A stretch of DNA of 64,000 nt, from NCBI RefSeq assembly GCF_009754945.1, contig NZ_WPIN01000009.1:1-64000 (forward strand). Reading direction: 5' to 3'. A model generated the notes under the pieces. It was not told where the DNA came from, did no database searches, and saw nothing but the letters and a program-made list of their open reading frames with translations. Position numbers and translations under genes: made by a program. This DNA is from Spirosoma arboris. Lineage in GTDB: Bacteria > Bacteroidota > Bacteroidia > Cytophagales > Spirosomataceae. Positions 42,701 to 50,702 of this stretch are shown here, one piece after another; the first letter of the stretch is position 1, and every line of letters starts with the position of its first letter.

Positions 42701-43024
42701 TTACGTATGCGAAATGGAAATGCATTGCTAGCTGCCCGAGAAGCTGCTTCGCTGCGCATGCGACCTATTCTCATGACCAGCGTCGCGATGGTTGTCGGGA
42801 TGATTCCAATGGCATCAGGTTTAGGTGAAGGTGGTTCACAGGCGGCTCCACTAGGCCGTGCCGTTATTGGTGGCCTGATTGCTTCGACCTTTGCCGCCTT
42901 ATTCATTCTGCCATTGGCATTCGCCTGGGTACAGGGTAAAACCACCACCGAATCGGTATCGCTCGATCCTGAAGATAAAGACAGTAAATATTACATTTCC
43001 CCCTCGTATGAAACGGCTAATTAA
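39719..43024 (+). CDS. RND-type efflux transporter permease
   Basis: A 1101-residue inner-membrane proton-driven exporter of the HAE1/AcrB class. I start at the ATG at 39719 (MNLIRSALRKPITILV). Two repeats of one helix, a large periplasmic porter domain and a bundle of helices are visible. LAIGILVDESTVTIENI carries the helix-4 acidic residue of the proton relay, and GSTLNLQSYMGMIMSVGVSISNAVLMV is its mirror in the second half. The cytoplasmic linker between the halves is enlarged, polar and low in complexity (HEAVNGHLIKSNGKAKANGK). It contains a canonical EF-hand loop, DLDHDGKISFFE, at residues 540-551. It overlaps the adaptor gene by 17 bp. No outer-membrane channel gene follows. Confidence 0.93.
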   Translation: MNLIRSALRKPITILVIVASLFYFGIGAVRSIKIDIFPNLNLPVIYISQPFGGYTPNQMESFFGKQYVNLLLYVSGVKSIETKNIQGITLLKLSFYEGTNMAQAAAEVSAYSNRAQSSFPPGSQPPFILRFDASTLPVGQLVLSSPKRSNNELQDLANVYVRSGFTSIPGLVSPAPFGGNSRSIVIKADPELLRSHNLTPDQLVAALRINNQATPAGNVRIGDFNYFTPANTTVKTIEDFGNIPLFTGTVQNLYLKDVATIEDGADITQGYVLVNGKRSVYLPITKSADASTWEVVQNLKAALPRFQALLPEDVKLTYTFDQSVYVINAVESLMTEGAIGAILTGLMVLLFLGDVRGALIVIITIPTCIISGVLFLSLFGQTINIMTLSGLSLAIGILVDESTVTIENIHQHMDMGKPKALAIWDACKEIAFSKLLILFCILAVFAPAFTMTGIPGALFLPLALAIGFSMITSYLMAQTLVPVLANWMMKEHHPVSNGQATKHEAVNGHLIKSNGKAKANGKHEPEDLLTQKEKLAHQTDLDHDGKISFFERIRARFVRFIGRMLPYRMPIVLVYVVGSLGIAILLITSIGRDVLPKVSGGQFQVRIRKPDGTRLEKTEATMLQTINVLNQLVGKENVEITSAMVGMHGSQFSTSPIYLFMAGPQEGVLQVSLKEDYDVDLDELKDKFRASMKKALPDVKLSFEPIELTDKILSQGSPTPIEVKLTGKNKQQNEEYANKVIAKLNRIPYLRDVQIGQATKYPAINVNIDRTRAAQLGTDISAISRSLIAATSSSRYTEKSVWIDPKSSQSYTVQVQVPEGQMTSVNDLGEIPVSPNSNRPVLSDVATLQEGTTYGENDNIGAIPVLSVTANLNDIDLGTAAKDVQKAIDSLGELPRGLTVKMQGLTQVLIDTLDSLQTGLITAIVVIFLMLAANFQSFKVSLVVLCTVPAVLVGSLTLLMLMGSTLNLQSYMGMIMSVGVSISNAVLMVTNAEELRMRNGNALLAAREAASLRMRPILMTSVAMVVGMIPMASGLGEGGSQAAPLGRAVIGGLIASTFAALFILPLAFAWVQGKTTTESVSLDPEDKDSKYYISPSYETAN

Positions 43025-44129
43025 TAGACCAGTCTACAATCTGCTTACTCTTACAGGCAGTTTGCTGCTGGCCAGTGTGCTTACAAATTGTCATTCTTCT
43101 GAAAGTAAAGCAGAAGCGAAAGAAACCGAAACGACAGAAGCGCCTGCCGCTGTCGAGTTGTTTGCCCTAAAAAAAGGTAAGCTGTCTTCATCTTTGCATA
43201 TACCTGGCGAACTGGTTGCGTTTCGCGATGTAGACATTTACGCTAAAGTGAGCGGCTTTATTAAATCGCTAAACGTCGATGTTGGCTCAGAAGTGAAACA
43301 GGGTCAATTACTTGCCCTGGCCGAAGCCCCCGAATTGAGTGCTCAACTAAACTCTGCCGAATCAAGACTTAAGGCACAGGAAGCCGTTTCGATTGGCAGT
43401 AAAGCCAATTACGATCGGGTTCTGGAAGCTAGTAAATTCTCTGGAGCCGTTTCAAAAAACGACGTTGATCTAGCTTTAGCGAAACGTAACGCCGATCTCG
43501 CTCAACTGGAAGCGGCAAAATCGGCTTACCGCGAAGTAGCCGATTTGAAGAAATATCTGGAAATCAGAGCTCCCTTCAATGGCATTATCAGTGCCCGTAA
43601 CGCTAGCACAGGCGCTTATATCGGGCCCGCCGGTAAAGGTTCCGAATTTCCATTATTCGTTCTGACCGAGCAGAAGAAACTACGTTTAGTCATTTCGGTT
43701 CCAGAAGCGTACACCGGTTATGTTGAGCAGAACGATGCCGTAAGTTTCACAGTCAAGACATTCCCCGACAAGAAATTTACAGGGCAGATAAAACGACTTT
43801 CTGGTGCACTGGACAAGCGCTTACGATCGGAGCGAGTCGAAGTAGACGTGATTAACAATGACAAAAAGCTACTGCCCGGTATGGTGGCCGAAGTAAACCT
43901 GCCGTTGCCTACCAAAACCAGCACCTTTGTTGTCCCAAAATCTGCCGTCGTTAATGCCACAACGGGTGTTTTTGTAATCCGGGTTAAGGACCATAAAGCG
44001 GAATGGGTATCCGTCAAAAAAGGACTTGAAGCCGACGATAAAATCGAAATATTTGGTGCATTAGCCGAAGGTGATCAGCTAATTACCACAGCTACCGAAG
44101 AGGTTCGGGATGGTTCGCCAGTGAAATAA
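43008..44129 (+). CDS. RND efflux periplasmic adaptor (membrane fusion lipoprotein)
   Basis: A 373-residue adaptor. The start at the ATG at 43008 gives signal peptide MKRLINRPVYNLLTLTGSLLLASVLTNC with lipid Cys28; the frame upstream belongs to the permease gene. Lipoyl/biotinyl-like halves are DVDIYAKVSGFIKSLNVDVGSEVKQGQLLALAEA and YLEIRAPFNGIISARNASTGAYI; between them is an alpha-helical hairpin (about 105-165). LVISVPEAYTGYV opens the beta-barrel domain. It bridges the RND permease to an outer-membrane channel. The order (permease first, then adaptor) is less common than adaptor first. Overlap with the permease end suggests translational coupling. Confidence 0.93.
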   Translation: MKRLINRPVYNLLTLTGSLLLASVLTNCHSSESKAEAKETETTEAPAAVELFALKKGKLSSSLHIPGELVAFRDVDIYAKVSGFIKSLNVDVGSEVKQGQLLALAEAPELSAQLNSAESRLKAQEAVSIGSKANYDRVLEASKFSGAVSKNDVDLALAKRNADLAQLEAAKSAYREVADLKKYLEIRAPFNGIISARNASTGAYIGPAGKGSEFPLFVLTEQKKLRLVISVPEAYTGYVEQNDAVSFTVKTFPDKKFTGQIKRLSGALDKRLRSERVEVDVINNDKKLLPGMVAEVNLPLPTKTSTFVVPKSAVVNATTGVFVIRVKDHKAEWVSVKKGLEADDKIEIFGALAEGDQLITTATEEVRDGSPVK

Positions 44130-44169
44130 AATTTCAGATATCCTTGCTGCCTTTAGACATTATTTTGTC

Positions 44170-44244
44170 ATGCTGACGAAGGAAGCATCTTAAATTCCCC
44201 TAATTCCTTTTAAGGATATGTTAAGATGCTTCCTTCGTCAGCAT
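44170..44244. repeat. Perfect 24-bp-arm palindrome between convergent genes
   Basis: Arms 44170-44193 and 44221-44244 are exact complements with a 27-nt loop. It lies between the adaptor stop (44129) and the peptidase stop (44250), only 5 bp from the latter. Confidence 0.95.
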
Positions 44245-44249
44245 AAAAA

Positions 44250-45611
44250 TCATTTAACATACCCCAACTTCCGCGGTATTGTATAAATTTCCGTTTGCCG
44301 CCCGTCGATATATCGGAAGGTTTGGCCATCAAAAAAGCCGTCTTCTTCGAGCATAATGCGCACTACTTTTTTCCATTCGGGAATTTCGACGGCGGCATTG
44401 AGTTCGATAGAGTAGGCCGTGTTAGCTAATAAGGGATAATCGCCGGGGCCGGGAACGCCTTTTTGCTGATCCCACAAACCGATGGTTGGCCCGGCCGCGT
44501 GACCATGAACGCCAATAGGATGCGTGTAAATTGTCCCATTTATTCCCTCTTTCTTCGATTGATCCAACGCTGCCAACAGCATCTGATTACCCGTTTTTCC
44601 GGCTTTGAACTGGTCGGTTAGAATATCCTGTAATCGATTCCCTTGTTTAAAAGCCGTTTTGATACTTTCCGGAACATCCGTTTCTCCGGGGCGCAACACA
44701 TAGGCATGTTGCTGTTGATCGGTATTTAGGCGCAGATAGGTAATGCCGAAATCAACGTGGAGTAAATCGCCGGGCATAATCACCTGTTTGTCTGGCCGTT
44801 TTGAAAATGTGCGAAGGTGGTTAAAGTCCTCTTTATCGGAACGTTGCACATCTACTGTTGGGTGAAACCACGTGTCCAGCCCTAGGTTCGTAATGCGTTG
44901 TCGGAACCACCAGACCACATCGTCGGTCGTTGTAACGCCGGGCTGAATTACCTGCTCTGAAAACCCTTCCTGAATAATCTGGTGCGACAACCGACAAATG
45001 AGTGGGTAAATCGCCATCTCTTTCTCGGTCCGGGTTTCGAGCCAGCCAACGGCTACTTTTTCGGCTGAAACAATACGCTTTTGATAGTCGGCAGGTAGTT
45101 TTTTTACGAACTCTTCGTGCTCAGAAAACGATAGTCCATCTGCATGACCGTAGTTGGTGGACATGTTCAGACCAATTTTTTTCGGCTTACGATCTTCAAT
45201 AATTTTTGCTAATGCTTCCCATTGGTTAGGTCGTACATCGATATCCCAGGCACCTTTCAACAAGTTACCCACATCGTAGCGGGCAATGGCTAGTTTTTCA
45301 ACTTCTTTCCCATTGTCAAAAAAAACGATGATAGTTCGTCGCCGGGCCGAAAGCCAGGTACTTGGCAACATCGTTCGCAAAACAGGATCTTCGTTGTATT
45401 CGCGGGAGATGATGACCCACATATCGAGCCCCTCCCGGCGCATAAGCTGGGGAAGGAAATTGGTAAAGCGGTCGTCCAGAATTTCGTCGATTACCCGTGC
45501 ACGTTCCCGTTCAGACAAAACGCTGGCTGGCGAAGGAGCTTGTGCATTTGCTGTGGATAGGATAAGCGAAAATGTAATTAATTTTATGAGGAAGTGTACT
45601 GGTTTGTGCAT
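44250..45611 (-). CDS. Secreted M24-family metallopeptidase (Xaa-Pro aminopeptidase-like)
   Basis: A 453-residue exported protein. Start at the ATG at 45611: MHKPVHFLIKLITFSLILSTANA is the signal peptide. Residues 30-180 form a creatinase/prolidase N-terminal domain and 190-453 the pita-bread catalytic domain. Metal-site residues are Asp287 (LHVDFG), Asp298 (NTDQQQHAY), a His-rich region THPIGVHGHAAG (363-374), Glu403 (SIELNAAVE) and Glu422 or Glu423 (MLEEDGFF). The second aspartate sits eleven residues after the first, as in the family. It would release N-terminal residues next to proline from peptides in the periplasm. Confidence 0.88.
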   Translation of the reverse strand: MHKPVHFLIKLITFSLILSTANAQAPSPASVLSERERARVIDEILDDRFTNFLPQLMRREGLDMWVIISREYNEDPVLRTMLPSTWLSARRRTIIVFFDNGKEVEKLAIARYDVGNLLKGAWDIDVRPNQWEALAKIIEDRKPKKIGLNMSTNYGHADGLSFSEHEEFVKKLPADYQKRIVSAEKVAVGWLETRTEKEMAIYPLICRLSHQIIQEGFSEQVIQPGVTTTDDVVWWFRQRITNLGLDTWFHPTVDVQRSDKEDFNHLRTFSKRPDKQVIMPGDLLHVDFGITYLRLNTDQQQHAYVLRPGETDVPESIKTAFKQGNRLQDILTDQFKAGKTGNQMLLAALDQSKKEGINGTIYTHPIGVHGHAAGPTIGLWDQQKGVPGPGDYPLLANTAYSIELNAAVEIPEWKKVVRIMLEEDGFFDGQTFRYIDGRQTEIYTIPRKLGYVK

Positions 45612-45821
45612 ATAGTTCAGGTTATCAACAGTTTGAAGCAAGATACATAAAGACATTATAGATTTTTAACAATAGATCCAGGCAACGTTTGTATTTCGGT
45701 ATGCATCTTGCCTTCAGTGACGTTCTTATTCTGTTAATGGAAATTTCCCGTTCGTAGAAAAATTGAGCGCTATACTTCGTTAAACGAGTACATTCGTACA
45801 ATTGCCAACCCCAAGGATTGC

Positions 45822-48545
45822 ATGAAGTTTATATTATTACTCTTAACCGCCTGTCTGTATTCTCTCGTTATAACAGCGCAAACTGGTAGTTCAGGCTTGC
45901 GTGGTACAGTCAAAAATGCACAGGGCGAGGCTCTTCCGTTTGCGGCTGTGATTGTCAAAGGCACGCCAACAGGTACGATTACCAACGCCGAGGGTCGTTA
46001 TGAAATCGCGCTGGCACCGGGCAAATACGACATCGTTTTTCAATACCTGGGCTTTCAGACCATCCAGAAACCAGTTCAAATCGAAACGGGCTTTACGACA
46101 GTAGATGCTACGCTCGAAGAACAGGCACTTCGCCTGGCCGAAGTACAGACCAAAGCGGGTAACGAAGATCCGGCCTACACAATTATGCGCCGGGCTATTG
46201 CCAAAAGTCGTTTCCATCAGTTGCAGGTGCAGCGCTTCAAGGCAAGAGTGTACACAAAGTCGTCATTTACGGTTCTCGATCTCCCCAATCTGGCTGAGAT
46301 GGCCTTCCGCAAACAATTGAAAGAGGCCGAGAAAGAAGCCAATTTTAAAGTGGGCGTACCTTTGTTAAATGAGACTGTAGCCGAAGTGTCTTTTAGCCAG
46401 CCCAATACGTATCGACAGCGGATCATTGCCAATCGCAATTCGCAGGGAGACTTTTTAAGTCCGAATCAATTTTATAATGCTAGTTTTTATAATCCGACGA
46501 TTGCCGGAGCCGTATCGCCCTTATCGCCTAAAGCGTTTGCTTATTATAAATTTGAATATAAAGGCACGTTTCGGGAGCCAGGCCCAAATGGACAACCGGT
46601 TGAGGTAAGTAAAATTCAGATTATTCCCCGGCAATATGGCGAAGGTGTTTTTCGGGGAACAATTTATATCATTGAAAACACCTGGGCCATTCATAGTTTG
46701 CAACTGGAAACCGTCAATAATATCGGTGTTTCCATTACGGTTCGGCATATATGTAGCCCGATACAAGGTGTCTGGATGCCAACCAATCAGCGCTATGAGG
46801 GCAAAGGTTCCTATCTGGGCGTAAAAGCTACCGGCTATTATATTCGAAATTTGACATTCACGGAGTTTGTTGTGAATCCTGCTTTTGTTGAGGATATCGA
46901 AGTAGCTGATGAGAAGAAAGCACCCCCTACGCAAACCCTCTCTAAAGGCGATATAAAAGGTAAGAATTTCGATGAACTAGTGAAGAAGCAGAAGGAATTC
47001 TCGACGAAGAACCTTCGACAAATGGTGAAAGAGTACGAAAAGCAGGAGAAGCAGGCTCGCAAGAACCGGAAAGAAGACGTAACCGTCGTGCGTGACGATT
47101 CGCTTGTAGTTGATTCACTGGCCCGCAAACGCTCGAATGTCTTCTGGGACTCCTTACGATCAGTGCCGCTAACTACTGCGGAAATCAAAAGCTATCGAAA
47201 AGCTGACAGCCTTGGTTTAACGCATGAGATAAAAGTAAACGTTAAGGCTGATACGACCCAGCGTCGAGATAGCACACAGAAGAAAAAATCACAAAGTAAA
47301 TTTTCGGTAGACAAACTACTGTTTGGCAATACATGGCGATTGTCGAAACAGACCTCGCTGATTTATACCAGCCCGTTGACCCGGATCGAGTACAATACCG
47401 TGGAAGGCTATAGTCTGGAAGGGGCGCTTAATCTGCGATATCGGAAGAAAGTGGATTCGGTGAGTCGATTCAGGCAAATTCCGTTGGGCGAGTGGAACAT
47501 TGGTGGTACGGGCCGGTATCAGTTTGGTCGAAAACAATTTGTGGGTTATGGACAGGCGAGTTATCAATATAAAACCACGCGAGTTGGTTTGACGGGTGGG
47601 CGGTATTTATATCAGCTCAACCCAGATAATCCGATTAGCCCATTTCTGAATTCGCTGACAACGCTCCTGTTTGAGCAGAATTTCATGAAACTTTACCAGA
47701 AAGAGTTTCTGAATCTGAGCGTGAGTGCGTCGCCGTTTAAGAACCGAGTATCGTTATCCGGTAGCCTGGAATATGCCAGACGAACCGAGCTGGCGAACTA
47801 CAGAGAAGATCTCAAGCCTTGGATTGACTGGCGCAACCGGATTTACACCTCAAACCGTCCCGACAATTCGGAAGTGAGCAGCACTAGTTTTCCAACGCAT
47901 AATGCCCTGATTCTGAACTTGACGGCCTCGGCCAAACTCGGCACAACGCAATACACCATTCGCAATGGCCGACGGATTGCCCAACGCAATAACGACGCTC
48001 CACTACTGACGCTTAACTACAGAAAAGGAATCAGCGATGGCTCAGCCGATGCGGTTGATTATGACTTTATACAGGGAAGCATTAGTCACTCGTTTGAGAC
48101 CGGTATTCGGAGCCGCCTGAATTATCAACTCAGCGCTGGGGCTTTCCTCAATGATCGGAAAGTGTATTTCCCTGATTTCAAACATTTCGCTGGGAACGAG
48201 TTTTTCTTCCAACAGGGCGATGTCGTATCGACTTATCGGTTGTTGCCTTATTATCAGTACAGCACCGGCAGGCACTTCGCCGAAGCGCATGTTCTGGGTG
48301 AGTTTCGTAAATTCCTGATTACACAACTAACGCTGGTTCGATTAATTGGCCTGAAAGAGAACCTGTTCGTACATTATCTGTATACGCCAGTTTCGAAGAA
48401 TTACACCGAGGTTGGTTATGGTTTAGATGGTCTTATTCCGCAGGTTCTGCCTTTCTTCCGGGTAGAAGTCATCTCGCAGTGGCAGGATGCGAAGTACCAA
48501 GGATTAGGCTTTAGAATTGGAACAACGTTGAAGTTCGGGAGGTAG
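45822..48545 (+). CDS. DUF5686 outer-membrane protein with carboxypeptidase-like domain
   Basis: A 907-residue protein with signal peptide MKFILLLLTACLYSLVITA. Residues about 24-110 form a carboxypeptidase-regulatory-like domain (LRGTVKNAQGEALPFAAVIVKG, EGRYEIALAPGKYDIVFQYLGF). The rest matches the DUF5686 family, which includes AYTIMRRAIAKS, FKARVYTKSS, a charged Lys/Glu/Asp region near 370-440, and a C-terminal beta-barrel ending LGFRIGTTLKFGR. It is expected in the outer membrane without TonB-box or plug domains. The role is unknown. It is followed at its stop codon by a 43-bp-arm palindrome. Confidence 0.88.
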   Translation: MKFILLLLTACLYSLVITAQTGSSGLRGTVKNAQGEALPFAAVIVKGTPTGTITNAEGRYEIALAPGKYDIVFQYLGFQTIQKPVQIETGFTTVDATLEEQALRLAEVQTKAGNEDPAYTIMRRAIAKSRFHQLQVQRFKARVYTKSSFTVLDLPNLAEMAFRKQLKEAEKEANFKVGVPLLNETVAEVSFSQPNTYRQRIIANRNSQGDFLSPNQFYNASFYNPTIAGAVSPLSPKAFAYYKFEYKGTFREPGPNGQPVEVSKIQIIPRQYGEGVFRGTIYIIENTWAIHSLQLETVNNIGVSITVRHICSPIQGVWMPTNQRYEGKGSYLGVKATGYYIRNLTFTEFVVNPAFVEDIEVADEKKAPPTQTLSKGDIKGKNFDELVKKQKEFSTKNLRQMVKEYEKQEKQARKNRKEDVTVVRDDSLVVDSLARKRSNVFWDSLRSVPLTTAEIKSYRKADSLGLTHEIKVNVKADTTQRRDSTQKKKSQSKFSVDKLLFGNTWRLSKQTSLIYTSPLTRIEYNTVEGYSLEGALNLRYRKKVDSVSRFRQIPLGEWNIGGTGRYQFGRKQFVGYGQASYQYKTTRVGLTGGRYLYQLNPDNPISPFLNSLTTLLFEQNFMKLYQKEFLNLSVSASPFKNRVSLSGSLEYARRTELANYREDLKPWIDWRNRIYTSNRPDNSEVSSTSFPTHNALILNLTASAKLGTTQYTIRNGRRIAQRNNDAPLLTLNYRKGISDGSADAVDYDFIQGSISHSFETGIRSRLNYQLSAGAFLNDRKVYFPDFKHFAGNEFFFQQGDVVSTYRLLPYYQYSTGRHFAEAHVLGEFRKFLITQLTLVRLIGLKENLFVHYLYTPVSKNYTEVGYGLDGLIPQVLPFFRVEVISQWQDAKYQGLGFRIGTTLKFGR

Positions 48546-48664
48546 TCAGAACCGGGATTTAGCTGATTTAGGGATTTACTGGATTTTGCTTTGCGCTTCT
48601 TTGAAGTGAATCCATAAAAACAAAATCCAGTAAATCCCTAAATCAGCTAAATCCCGGTTCTGAC
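48545..48664. repeat. Perfect 43-bp-arm palindrome touching a stop codon
   Basis: Arms 48545-48587 and 48622-48664 are exact complements with a 34-nt loop. The left arm begins at the G of the TAG stop codon. The arm repeats GATTTA at about 8 to 9-bp steps (GGGATTTAGCTGATTTAGGG). It is the longest perfect palindrome in the window and sits on the downstream side of the DUF5686 gene, upstream of the phosphoesterase gene. Confidence 0.96.
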
Positions 48665-48772
48665 AATGTGAACAAATCTCTTCTCAAGTGGCCAATTTCC
48701 TAACAAAAGCATAAAACCCACATAATCAGTAAGTCACAGACGGAGCCGTACTTTGCGCAAACCAATGTACGA

Positions 48773-49696
48773 ATGAATCGTCGGGATATAGTTAGGCGAA
48801 TGGGTGCAGGTCTTCTGGCTCTCTCGGGTCATAATCTGTGCACTGCTCAAGTAGCACCAACGCCGAAGCAACGAGTTTTGCGAATTGCGCACCTTACCGA
48901 TGTGCATATGCAGCCGTTAGTAGGAGCAGCCAAAGGTTTTGAAAAATGCCTGCATCATGTGCAAAGCTTAGCTGATAAGCCTGATTTGATTATCAACGGC
49001 GGTGATGCTATTATGGAAGCGCACGGCCGGGGTAAAGACAGTGTTAGTCGGCAATGGCGCTTGTATCAGGATGTGCTTCGTAGCGAAAATGCTTTACCAC
49101 TATTGAGTTGTGTAGGCAATCATGATATCTGGTGCCGTCAGGAAACCAAGCTTTGCTTCGAAGAAGGTCGTCAGTGGGCAATGGATGAGTTGGCCATGTC
49201 GAAACGACACTATAGCCTTGATCAAAATGGCTGGCATATCGTGGTCTTAGACAGTGTTCAACCCAAAGCCGATGGTAGCTGGTACACAGCCCATCTGGAC
49301 GACGAGCAATTCCACTGGCTCGAAACCGATTTGAAAAGCACCCCCGCCGAAACACCAATTTTAATTGTCTCTCATGTGCCAATACTAGCCGCCTGCGTAT
49401 TCTTCGACGGACAGCGGTTCGCTAACGAAAATTGGAACGTACCGGCACGATGGATGCATAGCGATACTGTTCGCATTACCGATTTATTTCACCGCCACCC
49501 TAACGTAAAGGCCGCCCTCAGCGGCCATATTCATTTAACAGACCGGGTCGATTATAACGGCGTTTCGTATTTCTGCAACGGGGCAGTTAGCGGAGCCTGG
49601 TGGTTTGGTAAATATCATCATACAGGTGCCGGTTACGCCCTTGTCGATTTATTTGACGATGGTTCGGTTGTAAATTCATATGTGAACTATGTCTAA
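48773..49696 (+). CDS. Metallophosphoesterase with Tat-like signal
   Basis: A 307-residue calcineurin-like phosphoesterase. Two-metal motifs are DVH (43-45), GGD (76-78), GNHD (115-118), SHVPI (about 199) and SGHIHLTD (about 248). It would hydrolyse phosphomonoesters or diesters; substrate unknown. The N-terminus MNRRDIVRRMGAGLLALSG has a twin-arginine and a hydrophobic core, so Tat export is possible. The gene is flanked on both sides by related palindromes (48545-48664 and 49697-49808). Confidence 0.88.
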   Translation: MNRRDIVRRMGAGLLALSGHNLCTAQVAPTPKQRVLRIAHLTDVHMQPLVGAAKGFEKCLHHVQSLADKPDLIINGGDAIMEAHGRGKDSVSRQWRLYQDVLRSENALPLLSCVGNHDIWCRQETKLCFEEGRQWAMDELAMSKRHYSLDQNGWHIVVLDSVQPKADGSWYTAHLDDEQFHWLETDLKSTPAETPILIVSHVPILAACVFFDGQRFANENWNVPARWMHSDTVRITDLFHRHPNVKAALSGHIHLTDRVDYNGVSYFCNGAVSGAWWFGKYHHTGAGYALVDLFDDGSVVNSYVNYV

Positions 49697-49808
49697 TTAC
49701 ACTGTCTGAACCGGGATTTATATGATTTAATTGATTGCCATGATTAGTTCAGTAGACAAAATCATAGTCAATCAGTTAAATCAAACAAATCCCGGTTCAG
49801 ATAGTGTA
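49697..49808. repeat. Long imperfect palindrome carrying a start codon
   Basis: Arms of about 47 bp (49700-49745 and 49760-49806, a few mismatches), with TACAC (49697-49701) pairing with GTGTA (49804-49808) at the base. The arm begins TCTGAACCGGGATTTA, sharing CCGGGATTTA with the palindrome at 48545. The GTG at 49804, the likely start of the MOSC gene, lies in the right arm. Confidence 0.9.
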
Positions 49809-50310
49809 CAACATCAAAGATTTATTCAACGTATTTCCTCGCCCTGGTCGAGTAGAGTGGCTTGGCATTCGGCCCGAACGACGCGAGCCTGTGCAAGTGG
49901 TCAATGAAATTAATGTTTCAGATAAGAAAGGCATTCTCGGAGATCATTACAGCGGGCGTAGTGGTAATCGACATGTAACGCTCATTCAGGCCGAACACCT
50001 TCCCGTAGTGGCTGCACTTACAGCTCGAGGTGCACTCGACCCGGCTCTTCTGCGCCGAAATATTGTTGTGTCGGGGCTAAACCTACTAGCCTTAAAAAAC
50101 CACCAAATTCAGATTGGTGATGCAATCCTTGAAATTACCGGACAATGCCATCCATGTTCCAAGATGGAAGTTGCTTTGGGGCCAGGTGGCTACAATGCCA
50201 TGCGCGGCCATGGTGGACTGACTGCAAAAGTGATTCATAGTGGAGCCATACGAGTAGGAGACGAGGTTATCGTTTCTAGTCGTATGGCTCATTTTTCAAC
50301 TCAGGAATAG
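49804..50310 (+). CDS. MOSC domain protein
   Basis: A 168-residue MOSC-domain protein. Homologues of the short YiiM-like branch begin with a phrase like NVFPRPGRVEWLGIRP, so translation must start near 49804; GTG is the only suitable codon and it lies in the palindrome. GILGDHYSGRSGNRHVTLIQ is the family core, and CHPCSKME contains a candidate metal or molybdenum-cofactor Cys. The reaction is unknown; MOSC proteins transfer sulfur or reduce N-hydroxylated compounds. Confidence 0.8.
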   Translation: MYNIKDLFNVFPRPGRVEWLGIRPERREPVQVVNEINVSDKKGILGDHYSGRSGNRHVTLIQAEHLPVVAALTARGALDPALLRRNIVVSGLNLLALKNHQIQIGDAILEITGQCHPCSKMEVALGPGGYNAMRGHGGLTAKVIHSGAIRVGDEVIVSSRMAHFSTQE

Positions 50311-50702
50311 ACGTAAATTTTCGACCAAATTTTACAAAAGAAAAAAGTTGAACAATAGGACCAGTTTTAGTTGTAGGATAGAAACGGAAAGCCATCTATG
50401 TAACTGTCACCATCATACTATACCCGAATTACTTAATTCTTGTAAATCGTGGTAGATGAAAGGGTATATTTACTTACTACTATGAGTAAATTTCAATAGG
50501 CATTCTTTCAAATTTGCCTTATTTCTCACTTATTTGCAACGATAGCTTTACCAATAGGTGAGTTTTTCTTGCCAATTAGACTATCTTTCTTGTAGAATAA
50601 TTCCGATGAAAGTTTGTACATGTTTTAGTACATTTGGTACGAAACTTATGATTTCTTAAAGGCTACCCGAGTATATATTCCCTCCTTTAACTATCTAGCT
50701 TA
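50311..50702. other. 390-bp intergenic region before the histidine kinase
   Basis: AT-rich, no coding sequence seen. A perfect -7 box, TACATTTG (50629-50636), has a poor -33 match and would give a leader of about 60 nt for the histidine kinase gene. Nothing else stands out. Confidence 0.45.
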
